From: Modestobacter sp. VKM Ac-2985
Lineage (GTDB): Bacteria; Actinomycetota; Actinomycetes; Mycobacteriales; Geodermatophilaceae
Reading direction: 5' to 3'
NCBI RefSeq assembly: GCF_026967925.1
Contig: NZ_JAPVBI010000001.1
Location: 372,001-436,000, forward strand
DNA: 64,000 bases
Shown piece by piece: positions 49,421 to 57,654 of the stretch. Under the pieces are notes generated by a model. That model ran no database searches. It saw nothing but the letters and a program-made list of their open reading frames with translations, and had not been told where the DNA came from. How positions within the stretch are numbered: the first letter of the stretch is position 1; each line of letters starts with the position of its first letter. Made by a program: the position numbers and the translations under genes.

Positions 49421-51501
49421 CAGGCGGCCTCTCGCACCGTGCGGACCAAGGACTCCGCGCCGAGTTCCTCGAGCCGCATCGTCTGCGCACCCAGTGCCGT
49501 GCCCAGCGACGCGGCCAGGCCGAGTCGCACCGGCCCGGACTCGCAGTCCACGACGACGCTCGCCGTCCCGGCCGCGGCCAGCAGCCCGGCGGCCCGGCGG
49601 GCGTCGGAGAGGTGGTCGCCGCCGCGGGGCCCGGTCGCCCGGCCGTCGGTGACGACGACGAGCAGCGGACGGCGCTGCGGGTCACGCACCCGTTCCAGCC
49701 GCAGCGTCTCGTGCGCCCGCAGCAGCCCGGCGGCCAGCGGCGTGCGCCCGCCGGTGGGCAGGCTGGTCAGCCGGGCGGCCGCGGCCTCCACCGACCAGGT
49801 CGGCGGCAGGGTGAGCTCGGCGTCGCCGCCGCGGAAGGTGATCAGGCCGACCTTGTCCCGGCGCTGGTAGGCGTCCATCAGCAGCGAGAGGACGGCGCCC
49901 TTCACCGCGGCCATCCGGGAGCGGGCGCCCATCGAGCCGCTGGCGTCGACGACGAAGAGGACCAGGTTGCCCTCGCGGCCCTCCAGGGTCGCCTGGCGCA
50001 GGTCGTCCCGCTCGACCCGCAGGCCGGTGCCGGTGCGCCCACGGGCCCGCTGGTGCGGTGCCGCGGCGAGCACGGTGTCGACCAGGTGGAGCTTCGTCAC
50101 GCTGCCCTCGGGACGGCGGGAGCCGACCACCCGCCCGCGCTCGCTGCGGGCCCGGGACCGCCGGCCGGCCGCGCCCGCGCCGATGCCGGGCACCTCCAGC
50201 CGCTGCACCCGGAACGCGGCGTCCGGGGCGACGGCGGCCTTCTCCGGGGCGGGCGCGGCGTCGGTGTGTCCGCCGCCCTCGCCCCGCGGCGCCGTCGTCG
50301 GCTGCTCCTCCGCCGCCGCGCCGTCCTGTGGAGCCGGCCCCGACTCACCCTCCGCACCACCAGAATGGCCATTTCGGTGGTCGGGGGAGGCGTCGCCCGG
50401 GGGAGGGGTGCCGCCGCCGTCGGGGGGAGAGCCCGGGCCGTCGGTGGGGTCGGTGCCCTCGGGTGGGGTGGGGTCGTCGTCCGGCGGGGAGTCGGGGCGG
50501 GAGTCCTCCAGCGCCTGGTCGAGGGTGTCGTCGTCCAGGCCGGGGGCGTCGAAGGGGTTGCGCCGGCGGCGGTGCGGGAGGGCGAGCCGGGCGGCGACCC
50601 GGACGTCGTCCTCGGTGACGTCGGTGCGCCCGCACCAGGCCGCGTGCGCGATGGCGGCGCGGGCGGTGACCAGGTCGGCGCGCAGGCCGTCGACGTCGAA
50701 GGCGGCGCAGACGCTGGTGACCTGGCGGAGGGCGGCGTCGCTCAGCACCACGCTGGGCAGCAGCGCGCGGGCCGCGGCGATCTGGTCCGCCAGCTCCCGT
50801 TCGGAGGCGGCCCAGGCGGCAGTGAAGCCGGCCGGGTCGGCGTCGTAGCCGAAGCGCCGCCGGACCACCTCGGCGCGCAGGTCGGCGTCCCGGGGGGCGG
50901 CCACCTCGACGGTGAGCCCGAACCGGTCCAGCAGCTGGGGGCGGAGCTCGCCCTCCTCGGGGTTCATGGTGCCGACCAGCAGGAAGCGGGCGGCGTGCCG
51001 CACCGAGACGCCCTCGCGTTCGACGTAGGCCCGGCCCAGGGCGGCGGCGTCCAGCAGCAGGTCGACCAGGTGGTCGTGCAGCAGGTTGACCTCGTCGACG
51101 TACAGGACGCCGCGGTGCGCCCCGGCCAGCAGCCCGGGCTCGAAGGACTTCACGCCCTCGGTCAGCGCCCGCTCCAGGTCCAGCGAGCCGACCAGCCGGT
51201 CCTCCGAGGCGCCGACGGGCAGCTCGACGAGGCGGGCCGGGCGGGTGACCGGGCGGTCGTCGGCGGAGTGCGGGCCGTCGGGGCACTCCGGGTCGGGGGC
51301 GGCGGGGTCGCAGGCGAAGCGGCAGCCGGCGACGACGTCGACCGGGGGCAGGACGGCGGCCAGAGCGCGCACCGTCGTGGACTTCGCCGTGCCCTTCTCG
51401 CCGCGCACAAGCACCCCGCCGACGGCAGGGGAGACGGCGTTGAGCAGCAGCGCCAGTCGCATGTCGTCCATGCCGACGACGGCGCCGAAGGGATAGGTCA
51501 T
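49420..51501 (-). CDS. Chelatase I/D fusion (magnesium/cobalt chelatase AAA+ and VWA domains)
   Basis: 693 residues. N-terminal AAA+ (BchI-like): GEKGTAKSTTVRALA, VLYVDEVNLLHDHLVDLLLD, GTMNPEEGELRPQLLDRFG. An acidic Pro-rich linker (about 340-440) leads to a VWA domain (BchD-like) with MIDAS VVDASGSMGARSRM and TDGRATG. In cobalamin operons such proteins serve with CobN to insert cobalt; cobN is not in the window. First gene of the operon, directly under the B12 riboswitch. ATG 51501. A degenerate third copy of the AT-rich palindrome lies in its linker (50357-50380). Confidence 0.88.
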   Translation of the reverse strand: MTYPFGAVVGMDDMRLALLLNAVSPAVGGVLVRGEKGTAKSTTVRALAAVLPPVDVVAGCRFACDPAAPDPECPDGPHSADDRPVTRPARLVELPVGASEDRLVGSLDLERALTEGVKSFEPGLLAGAHRGVLYVDEVNLLHDHLVDLLLDAAALGRAYVEREGVSVRHAARFLLVGTMNPEEGELRPQLLDRFGLTVEVAAPRDADLRAEVVRRRFGYDADPAGFTAAWAASERELADQIAAARALLPSVVLSDAALRQVTSVCAAFDVDGLRADLVTARAAIAHAAWCGRTDVTEDDVRVAARLALPHRRRRNPFDAPGLDDDTLDQALEDSRPDSPPDDDPTPPEGTDPTDGPGSPPDGGGTPPPGDASPDHRNGHSGGAEGESGPAPQDGAAAEEQPTTAPRGEGGGHTDAAPAPEKAAVAPDAAFRVQRLEVPGIGAGAAGRRSRARSERGRVVGSRRPEGSVTKLHLVDTVLAAAPHQRARGRTGTGLRVERDDLRQATLEGREGNLVLFVVDASGSMGARSRMAAVKGAVLSLLMDAYQRRDKVGLITFRGGDAELTLPPTWSVEAAAARLTSLPTGGRTPLAAGLLRAHETLRLERVRDPQRRPLLVVVTDGRATGPRGGDHLSDARRAAGLLAAAGTASVVVDCESGPVRLGLAASLGTALGAQTMRLEELGAESLVRTVREAA

Positions 51502-51540
51502 GAAGAGACCACAGGTCCTCTCCCCGGGTGTCCACGCCCG

Positions 51541-51700
51541 GAGGTGGCAGGAAGCGACGGCGGGAGTTCCTGACTCCCCGGCCGGGACCGGGTCACAGTG
51601 GCGGGACCGCGCCGGAGTTCCACCGGGCTTCCTCCACTGCCGTCGCAGTTGGAGCGCCATTCGACCACGCGCACCCCCGGCAGGGACAGTGGCATGTCTC
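51541..51700 (-). ncRNA. Cobalamin (B12) riboswitch
   Basis: On the minus strand the sequence runs GGAAGCCCGGTGGAACTCCG, GCGGTCCCGCCACTGTGA (51610-51593) and GGAGTCAGGAACTCC, the conserved B12-box pattern in the right order. Upstream are GCCACTGTCCC and GCGACGGCAGTGG stems. Between it and the ATG at 51501, hairpins CCGGGCGTGGACACCCGG and GAGAGGACCtgtGGTCTCTTC could act as expression platform. Outer borders are approximate. Confidence 0.92.
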
Positions 51701-51737
51701 TTGACGAAGTGGAAAGTGGTGCGGCACTCTTTCCGGT
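51701..51737 (+). promoter_or_regulatory. Promoter and repeat motifs before the QPWW operon
   Basis: -35 TTGACG (51701-51706), 18-nt spacer, weak -10 CACTCT (51725-51730), then 7 nt to the ATG: a leaderless start. GGAAAGTG (51711-51718) is opposed by CACTcTTTCC (51725-51734), and TGGAAAG recurs at 51739-51745, giving three half-sites around the start. Candidate binding site for the regulator encoded last in the operon. Confidence 0.5.
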
Positions 51738-52184
51738 ATGGAAAGCGACGAGATCGACCGTGGGGACGCCGCCGCCCAGCTGGTCGCCCTGCAGGCCGAC
51801 CGGGCGGCGCTGGCTGATCGCGTGATGCAGCCCTGGTGGCACGACGTGGCGTCGGGGCTGCTGCTCTTCGGCTTCCTCGCATCCTCCGTGATCGAGACCC
51901 CCTGGGTGCGCGCGGTGGCCGTGCTCGTCTTCGCGCTGGGCCTCTGCGCGTTGGCGTGGAGCTACCAGCGGCGTACCGGCGTCTGGGTGTACCCGGACAG
52001 CAAGGCCTGGCTCACCTGGGTGCCGCTGGCCCTGGTCGTCTTGGTGCCGGCGATGGTGCTGGCGGAGGACCACGGCCAGCGGTGGGCGATGCCGGTCGCC
52101 GGCGCCGTCCTCGGCCTCGCGCTGGCCGTGCTGAGCCGCTGGTGGACCCGTCGTTGGATCGCCGAGCTCCGGGGCGAGCTGTGA
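51738..52184 (+). CDS. QPWW small membrane protein, paralogue 1
   Basis: 148 residues. N-terminal soluble stretch DAAAQLVALQADRAALADRVMQPWWHD in two parts, then four helices in two pairs (about 37-53, 57-73, 92-108, 118-133) and the end RWWTRRWIAELRGEL. Not a family I can name. Paralogous to the next two products. ATG at the probable mRNA 5' end; stop overlaps the next start as GTGA. First of a four-gene operon divergent from the cobalamin riboswitch. Confidence 0.85.
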   Translation: MESDEIDRGDAAAQLVALQADRAALADRVMQPWWHDVASGLLLFGFLASSVIETPWVRAVAVLVFALGLCALAWSYQRRTGVWVYPDSKAWLTWVPLALVVLVPAMVLAEDHGQRWAMPVAGAVLGLALAVLSRWWTRRWIAELRGEL

Positions 52185-52663
52185 CCGGCGGCGAGTCCCG
52201 GGCGGAGGGACCGGTGGCCGACCGAGAGGCGGCGGCCGCGCAGCTCGCGGCGCTGCGGTCGGACCGGGCTGCGCTGGCCGACCGGGCGATGCAGCCCTGG
52301 TGGTATGACGCGCTGCTGGGGCTGATGACCTTCGCCTTCTTCGCGTCCTACTCGCTGTGGTTCCCCTGGGGTCCGCTGGTGGCCATCCCCCTCTTCGGCG
52401 CGGGCACGCTCTGGCTGATGTCGGTGTACCGGCGCCTCACCGGCACGTGGGTCAGCGGCGACCGGCCCGGTCCGACCCGGCGTGCGTGGCGGGTGTGGAT
52501 CGTCTGCAGCCTGGTGGTCCTGGCGCCGGCCGTGGTGCTGGAGCTGCTCCTGGACGTCCGCGGCGCGATGGCGGTGGCCGGCGTGGTCCTCGGGGTCGGC
52601 ATCGCGTTCATCAGCCGGTGGTGGTCCCGGATCTACATCGCCGAGCTGCGGGGTGAGCTGTGA
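52181..52663 (+). CDS. QPWW small membrane protein, paralogue 2
   Basis: 160 residues. Same plan: AAAQLAALRSDRAALADRAM, then QPWWYDALLGLMTFAFF, a Trp/Arg loop YRRLTGTWVSGD, RGAMAVAGVVLGVGIAFISRWWSR and the end IYIAELRGEL. Four helices. GTG start in a GTGA overlap on each side. Function unknown; conserved soluble N-terminus and C-terminus both probably face the cytoplasm. Confidence 0.85.
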   Translation: MTGGESRAEGPVADREAAAAQLAALRSDRAALADRAMQPWWYDALLGLMTFAFFASYSLWFPWGPLVAIPLFGAGTLWLMSVYRRLTGTWVSGDRPGPTRRAWRVWIVCSLVVLAPAVVLELLLDVRGAMAVAGVVLGVGIAFISRWWSRIYIAELRGEL

Positions 52664-53163
52664 TGGGTGAGGACGGCGCCCGGGCGTACCCCATCCCGTC
52701 GGCCACCGAGCGGGACGCCGCCACGGCCCAGCTCGCCGCGCTCGAGGCCGACCAGGTGGCGCTCGCCGAGCGGATCGTCCAGCCGTGGTGGTACGACGTC
52801 GCCCTGGGGCTGCTCCTCTTCGGTTTCTTCAGCAGCTACTCGTCCCACAGCATCTGGGTGATCGCCGGGGCACTGGTGCTCTTCCTCGCCGGGATCGCCG
52901 GGCTGGTGTCGGCGTACCAGCGGATCACCGGGGTCTGGTGGGACGCCCGGAAGGTGGGGCCGGTCCAGGACCGCGTCCAGCGAGCCCTCCGCCAGTGGGC
53001 GGTCGGCTACGTCGTGCTGTTCGCCCTGGGCGGCGCAGCCGAGTTCCTGCTCGACGTGCGGGGCGCGATGGTCGTGGTGGGCGCGGTGCTGGGGGCGTCG
53101 GCGGGGCTGCTCAGCCGGTGGGTGACCCGGATCTACGTCGCAGGTCTGCGGGCCGGGCGGTGA
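52660..53163 (+). CDS. QPWW small membrane protein, paralogue 3
   Basis: 167 residues. TAQLAALEADQVALAERIVQ, PWWYDVALGLLLFGFFSSY, YQRITGVWWDARKVG, RGAMVVVGAVLGASAGLLSRW and the end RIYVAGLRAGR. It shares RGAM-x-V-x-G-x-VLG with paralogue 2 and SRW with both. GTG-ATG double start (52660 or 52663). GTGA overlap with the regulator gene. Confidence 0.85.
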   Translation: MMGEDGARAYPIPSATERDAATAQLAALEADQVALAERIVQPWWYDVALGLLLFGFFSSYSSHSIWVIAGALVLFLAGIAGLVSAYQRITGVWWDARKVGPVQDRVQRALRQWAVGYVVLFALGGAAEFLLDVRGAMVVVGAVLGASAGLLSRWVTRIYVAGLRAGR

Positions 53164-53453
53164 CCGCCCTCGAACCGCGGTTCGACGCCGTCGTGCACGC
53201 CCCACCACGGCTGCAGATCTGCGGGCTGCTGGCCGCCGTCGACACGATGGAGTTCGCCTCCGTCCGGGACGCGGTGCAGGTCAGCGACTCGGTGCTGTCC
53301 AAGCACGTCAAGCAGCTGGAGGAGGCGGGCTACGTGCAGGTGCGGAAGTCGACGATCGCCTCCCGCCAGCGCACCAGCCTGGCGCTCACCAAGGCGGGGC
53401 GGGCGGCGTTCGACGCCCACGTCGCCGAACTCCGCCGCATCGCCGGCCTCTGA
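53160..53453 (+). CDS. Winged-helix transcriptional regulator (MarR/ArsR-like, HTH_34 type)
   Basis: 97 residues, one domain. RFDAVVHAPPRLQICGLLA, FASVRDAVQVSDSVLSKHVKQLEEAGYV and wing QVRKSTIASRQRTSLALTKAGRAAFDAHV match the short single-domain winged-helix regulators found beside small membrane proteins in actinobacteria. No effector domain. GTG overlaps the third membrane gene; the four genes end here. Probably controls its own operon. Confidence 0.88.
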   Translation: MTALEPRFDAVVHAPPRLQICGLLAAVDTMEFASVRDAVQVSDSVLSKHVKQLEEAGYVQVRKSTIASRQRTSLALTKAGRAAFDAHVAELRRIAGL

Positions 53454-53525
53454 GGGAGGACCCACCGCCACGTGCTCAGCCGGGCCTCGGGAAGGGTGCC
53501 GACGAGGTGGGGCAGAGTGCCCGGC

Positions 53526-54590
53526 GTGGCACGGGGGCGAGGACGGCGGGCGCTCGACTGGGTCGTCGTCCTCCTCGTCGGGGTCGGCGCCACCCTGGCG
53601 CTCGACCTCCTCGCCGTGCCCTCCGCCGCGTTGTTCGGCGGCCTGGTGGCCGGGCTGGGCCGGGCGCTGCTCGGCTCGACACCTCTCGCGCTCCCACGCC
53701 CGGCCGGCATCGGCGCGCAGGCGGTCATCGGCGTCTCGATCGGTGCGCTGATCCAGGCCGACACCCTGCGCACGGTCGCCGAGCACTGGCTGCCGGTGCT
53801 GCTGATCACGGTCGCCACCCTGGGCGTCAGCCTCCTCGCCGGGCAGCTGATGCGGCTGCAGCCCGGCATCAGCCCGGTGACCGGCGCGTTCTCGATGATC
53901 GCCGGCGGTGCCTCCGGGATCACCGCGATGGCCCGGGACCTGGGCGCCGACGCCCAGGTGGTCGCCGTCCTGCAGTACCTGCGGGTGCTGTTGATCGTGA
54001 CTGCGATGCCGATCGTGGCCACCACCGTCTACGGCGCCTCGGGCAGCGGGGTCGCGGCGCCGGCCGACGACGGTCCCGGGTGGCCGGCGGGGCTGCTGTT
54101 CACCGTGGTCTGCCTGGTCGTCGGGGTGCTGCTCGGCCGGGTGAGCCGGCTGCCGGTGGGTGCGCTGCTGGGTCCGCTGACGGTGGCCGCCGTCCTGGAC
54201 GTCACCGGGCTGTCGCAGGGGGCCACCGTCCCGCCGCTGGTGGAGGCGGCCGGCTTCCTGGCGATCGGGCTGCAGGTGGGCCTCGGCTTCACCCGGGCCA
54301 GCCTGCGGCTGGTCAGGCGGGCGCTGCCCCTGGCCGTGGTGCTCATCGTCGGTGCGGTCGCGGCCTGCGCCGGGCTGGGGGTGCTGCTGTCCCGGACCGC
54401 CGGGGTGAGCGCGCTCGACGGGTACCTGGCCACCACGCCCGGCGGGCTCTACGCGGTGCTGGCCACGGCGACCGGCAGCGGCGCCGACGCGACGTTCGTG
54501 CTCGCGGTCCAGGTGCTCCGGCTGTTCGTGATGCTGTTCTCCGCCCCGCTGCTGGCCCGCTGGCTGGGCCGGGGGCAGCAGCCGGCCTGA
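53526..54590 (+). CDS. AbrB-family (duplicated) membrane transporter
   Basis: 354 residues, about ten helices in two repeats; FGGLVAGLGRALLG, GAFSMIAGGASGITAMARDLGAD and LATTPGGLYAVLATATGSGADATFV are the repeat motifs of the AbrB/DUF979-like permeases sometimes annotated putative ammonia monooxygenase (a misleading name). Role unknown. GTG 53526 is 7 nt after CAGAGT and may be leaderless; GTG 53472 is a longer alternative with GGGAGGA 11 nt upstream. Confidence 0.78.
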   Translation: MARGRGRRALDWVVVLLVGVGATLALDLLAVPSAALFGGLVAGLGRALLGSTPLALPRPAGIGAQAVIGVSIGALIQADTLRTVAEHWLPVLLITVATLGVSLLAGQLMRLQPGISPVTGAFSMIAGGASGITAMARDLGADAQVVAVLQYLRVLLIVTAMPIVATTVYGASGSGVAAPADDGPGWPAGLLFTVVCLVVGVLLGRVSRLPVGALLGPLTVAAVLDVTGLSQGATVPPLVEAAGFLAIGLQVGLGFTRASLRLVRRALPLAVVLIVGAVAACAGLGVLLSRTAGVSALDGYLATTPGGLYAVLATATGSGADATFVLAVQVLRLFVMLFSAPLLARWLGRGQQPA

Positions 54591-54647
54591 ACGTGACGAT
54601 CCCCGATCGGCATGTGTCAGGCGGCGCTGCCGTGGCATCACCTGGAC

Positions 54648-55730
54648 ATGGCAGCTGACGAACCCCGATCGGACCGCGAGCCCCGAGCAGACCTGGACGG
54701 CCGGGCAGCGCCCGACTGGCTGGTGCGCGCCGCCGCCGTCGGCGGGCGGCTGCTGGTGCTCGCCGTCCTCGTCTGGTTGCTCGCCGGCCTGGCCGTGAAG
54801 CTCACCCTGGTGCTCGTGGCCGTGCTGACCGCGCTGCTGCTCGCCGGGGTGGCGGCGCCGGCGGTGCGCTGGGCGAGCAGCAGAGGCGTGCCACGGTGGG
54901 TCTCCGCGGGCGCGGCCGTGCTGCTGCTCCTGGTGCTGCTGGCCGGCGCGGGGCTCGGCCTGGCCGCCCGCATCGCCTCCCAGCTGCCCCAGCTCCGCGA
55001 CGCCCTGGACCGGGTCTCCACCCAGCTCTCCGAGCGGTTCGGCATCTCGATGCCCTCCCTCGGCGACCTGATGGGTGGCGGGGGGCAGGGCGGCTCCGGT
55101 GTCGCCGAGCTGATCGGGCCGGCCCGGACCCTCCTCGAGATCGTCCTCGGTGTCTTCCTCGCCCTGGCGCTGGCCTTCCTCTTCCTGACCAGCGGCCCGG
55201 GCATGTGGCGCTGGCTGGTCGACAAGTTCGGCGGCACGCTCCGGGAGGACGTCGACGCCGGCGGGCGGGCGGCGTGGGGCACGGTCGGCGCCTACGTGCG
55301 GGGGCTGACGATCGTGGCCCTGTTCGACGCGGTCGGCATCGGGGTCGGGCTGCTGCTGCTCGGCGTCCCGCTGGCGCTGACCCTCGCCGCACTGCAGTTC
55401 GTCGCCTCCTACATCCCCACCATCGGCGCCTTCGTGGCCGGCGCGGTCGCCGTGCTGGTCGCCTACGGGACCTCGGGCCTGGGCACCGCCGCGCTGGTGC
55501 TCGGGCTGGTCGTGGTCGTCCAGCAGCTCGGCAACGACGTGGTCGAGCCCTACGTGATGAAGAACCGGCTGCCGATCAACGCGGCCATGGTCCTGATCGC
55601 CGTGACCGCGGGCGGGCTGCTGTGGGGCCTGGCGGGCGCGCTGCTGTTCGTGCCGCTGCTCGCGGCGGTCTCCGCGGCCGGTCACGAGGTCTGGACCCGG
55701 CACGGATCTCGCCCGATCGCCGGCGGCTGA
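54648..55730 (+). CDS. AI-2E family transporter
   Basis: 360 residues, eight helices. Paired N-terminal helices (about 35-75), soluble middle with LPQLRDALDRVSTQLSERFG, and C-terminal VASYIPTIGAFVAGAVAVLVAY plus NDVVEPYVMKNRLPINAAMVLI, the family signature (P-x-x-G...E-P). Members export signals or act as Na+/H+ antiporters; the name AI-2E does not fix the substrate. ATG 54648 chosen; GTG/ATG 54612 would add an unlikely start. Confidence 0.85.
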   Translation: MAADEPRSDREPRADLDGRAAPDWLVRAAAVGGRLLVLAVLVWLLAGLAVKLTLVLVAVLTALLLAGVAAPAVRWASSRGVPRWVSAGAAVLLLLVLLAGAGLGLAARIASQLPQLRDALDRVSTQLSERFGISMPSLGDLMGGGGQGGSGVAELIGPARTLLEIVLGVFLALALAFLFLTSGPGMWRWLVDKFGGTLREDVDAGGRAAWGTVGAYVRGLTIVALFDAVGIGVGLLLLGVPLALTLAALQFVASYIPTIGAFVAGAVAVLVAYGTSGLGTAALVLGLVVVVQQLGNDVVEPYVMKNRLPINAAMVLIAVTAGGLLWGLAGALLFVPLLAAVSAAGHEVWTRHGSRPIAGG

Positions 55731-55823
55731 CCGTCGCCGCTGCGGGACGAACGGCTCCTCGGTGCCTACCCTGGTCGGGGCCGCCACCCGGCGCGGCACC
55801 GGCACCGACCGAGGAGGACCGCG

Positions 55824-56108
55824 CTGTCCGAGGACGACACGACCGCCACCGGCACCGGCACCGCCACCGGCACCGGCACCGCCGACGGCCAGGCTGCCGT
55901 GCTGCTGTTCGTGGGCGGGCCGCTGGACGGCCGGGTGGAGGTCCGCGAGGCCCGGCACGGTGAGCCGCTGCCGACGATCACCCACACCCACCTGCACGGC
56001 GGGCCGAAGGTGGTGCACCGGTACGACCTGCGGTCGCTGACCGACTCGGCCGGCGTCTACCACCTGCGCCCCCGGACCTCGCGGGACGCCGACGGCGCCA
56101 CCGGCTGA
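55824..56108 (+). CDS. Small hypothetical protein, probable CTG start
   Basis: 94 residues if started at CTG 55824, which has GAGGAGG 6 nt upstream (55811-55817) and a TACCCT promoter box at 55767-55772. The first part is (TG/TA)-repeats from an 18-bp tandem repeat (ACCGGCACCGGC...), followed by LLFVGGPLDGRVEVRE and a His-rich ITHTHLHGGPKVVHRYDLR. The alternative GTG 55899 gives 69 residues and has no ribosome site. Function unknown; similar short GPLDGR proteins occur in actinobacteria and phages by memory. Confidence 0.6.
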   Translation: MSEDDTTATGTGTATGTGTADGQAAVLLFVGGPLDGRVEVREARHGEPLPTITHTHLHGGPKVVHRYDLRSLTDSAGVYHLRPRTSRDADGATG

Positions 56109-56124
56109 CGGCCCGGCGTCAGCC
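56103..56124. terminator. Hairpin spanning two convergent stop codons
   Basis: GGCTGACG-gcccgg-CGTCAGCC; the left arm contains the TGA of the + gene and the right arm the TGA of the - gene. Confidence 0.6.
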
Positions 56125-56817
56125 CCGCAGGCGCCGCACCTCGACGGCGACCTGGTCGAACCGGTCCCGGCCGAGGACAGCGCCCTCGCGCCGGACGTCG
56201 TCCGGGTCGATCCGCAGCACCCGGTCGATCCGCACCTCGCTGGGCCGGCCCTGCCGGTCCCAGCCGCCGACGCCCACGTCGACCCAGTGCCGGCCGTGCC
56301 GGGCCTCGTCGCTCGCGTCCCGGTCGTGGTCCTTGCTGGTCAGCATGAGGCCGAGGAGGGCATCGCCGTCCCGCCCGACGACCAGCACCGGCCGGTCCTT
56401 GCCCCGGCCGTCGCCCTCGTCGAACGGCACCCAGGTCCAGACGACCTCGCCCGGATCGGGACGGCCGTCGGCCCGCGGTGCGTAGTCCAGTTCCAGTGGG
56501 CCGGTGTAGTCGGTCGCCAGGTGGATCCGCCGCGGCGGCGCCGCCGGGGGCAGGGGAGCCCGCGCGGGGGGCGCCGAGCCGGGGGCGGCCCACTCGGGGA
56601 GGGACGCCGACCGGTCGCCGGGACGCCTGCGGCTGCTCCGCCGGAGGCTCCGACTGCCCTCCCGGACGACGACGCCCACCAGCTGCTCGAGTGCTCTCCG
56701 CCAGTTGCTGCCCGCCACCCTCGGCACGGTAGGCGATGGCCCCCGCGACGCGCCGGACGAGGACACGCCGGGCCGCGCGTCGGCGGTCCGGCGCGCGCGT
56801 CGCCAGGAGAACGACAC
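56119..56817 (-). CDS. PemK/MazF-fold protein with long N-terminal extension
   Basis: 232 residues. The last 125 residues fit the PemK/MazF toxin fold: GEVVWTWVPFDEGDGRGKDRPVLVVG and LTSKDHDR, DVGVGGWDRQGRPSEVRIDRVLRIDPDDV. The first 100 residues are basic and Pro/Ala-rich without a fold I know. No antitoxin gene is beside it, which is usual for this conserved actinobacterial type, so an mRNA-interferase role is unproven. GTG start at 56817; internal starts possible. Confidence 0.72.
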   Translation of the reverse strand: MSFSWRRARRTADARPGVSSSGASRGPSPTVPRVAGSNWRRALEQLVGVVVREGSRSLRRSSRRRPGDRSASLPEWAAPGSAPPARAPLPPAAPPRRIHLATDYTGPLELDYAPRADGRPDPGEVVWTWVPFDEGDGRGKDRPVLVVGRDGDALLGLMLTSKDHDRDASDEARHGRHWVDVGVGGWDRQGRPSEVRIDRVLRIDPDDVRREGAVLGRDRFDQVAVEVRRLRG

Positions 56818-56949
56818 GCGTGTGATCCTCGTGACAGCTGGTGCGTGAACGTCATCGAATTGGTCACGACATCGGATCGGTCGGGCTCGCCGGGGTCACA
56901 CTCGTGGCGGCGACCTGATCGCGGTCGCCACGGGGGAGAGGGTCGCGAG

Positions 56950-57150
56950 ATGACCATGGTCGAGCCGGTCCACCCGGCGGAGGTGCTCGTGCCGCCGGCG
57001 GTGCGCGCGAGCGCACTCGCTGCCTGGCAACTGGTCGAGGACGCCCGCTACCGGACGCCGGACCGGCAGCGTCGCAACGAGCGGCGGCGCCTGCTGGCCC
57101 AGCGCGCCGTGGCCGACCGCAAGGCCGAGCGAGAACACCCCCTCGGCTGA
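56950..57150 (+). CDS. Small basic hypothetical protein
   Basis: 66 residues: VHPAEVLVPPAVRASALAAW, QLVEDARYRTPDRQRRNERR and a helical basic tail. Starts ATG with purine-rich GGGGGAGAGGG upstream. No family recognised; looks like a small helical nucleic-acid- or protein-binding peptide. Divergent from the PemK-like gene with a 130-nt gap. Confidence 0.5.
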   Translation: MTMVEPVHPAEVLVPPAVRASALAAWQLVEDARYRTPDRQRRNERRRLLAQRAVADRKAEREHPLG

Positions 57151-57195
57151 CCGGGTTCGGTCCGCGCGCCGCGAGAGCTCAGCGCGGGACGGCGG

Positions 57196-57621
57196 TCAGG
57201 TGAGGCAGAGCTCGTTGCCCTCGGGGTCGGCGATCGTCACCCAGCGGTGCGGGCCCTGGTGCCCCTCGTGCAGCACCGTGGCCCCGCGCTCGGTCAGCCG
57301 CGCCACCTCGGCGTCCACCGCCTCCGCGCCCACGACCACGTCCAGGTGCACCCGGTTCTTGACCGTCTTGGGCTCGGGGACGAGCTGGAACAGCACCCTC
57401 GGCGCACCGCCGGTGGGGTGGTTGATCGCCGCGCCGGCCCGCCAGACGAGCTGGCCGTCGTGCCGCATGGTCTCGGCCTCGGTGGCGAAGCCCTCGTCGA
57501 CCATGCGGCGGATGAAGGCCTCGTCGGTGGGTTCTCGATCCCAGCCCAGCGCCTCGGCCCACCAGTCGGCGAGCGGGTGGGGCGCGACCGAGTCGACGGT
57601 GACCTGGAAGGTGTGTGCCAT
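57196..57621 (-). CDS. VOC/glyoxalase-like protein
   Basis: 141 residues, the usual size. Two beta-alpha-beta-beta-beta repeats; FQVTVDSVAPHPLADWWAEALGW and RVHLDVVVGAEAVDAEVARL, WVTIADPEGNELCLT match the VOC family (glyoxalase-like domain 6 type). Metal ligands incomplete. ATG 57621 taken as start; ATG 57630 is possible. Function unknown. Confidence 0.8.
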   Translation of the reverse strand: MAHTFQVTVDSVAPHPLADWWAEALGWDREPTDEAFIRRMVDEGFATEAETMRHDGQLVWRAGAAINHPTGGAPRVLFQLVPEPKTVKNRVHLDVVVGAEAVDAEVARLTERGATVLHEGHQGPHRWVTIADPEGNELCLT

Positions 57622-57654
57622 GGCAGGCATGCTGCACCCGGCCACCGACAGGAG

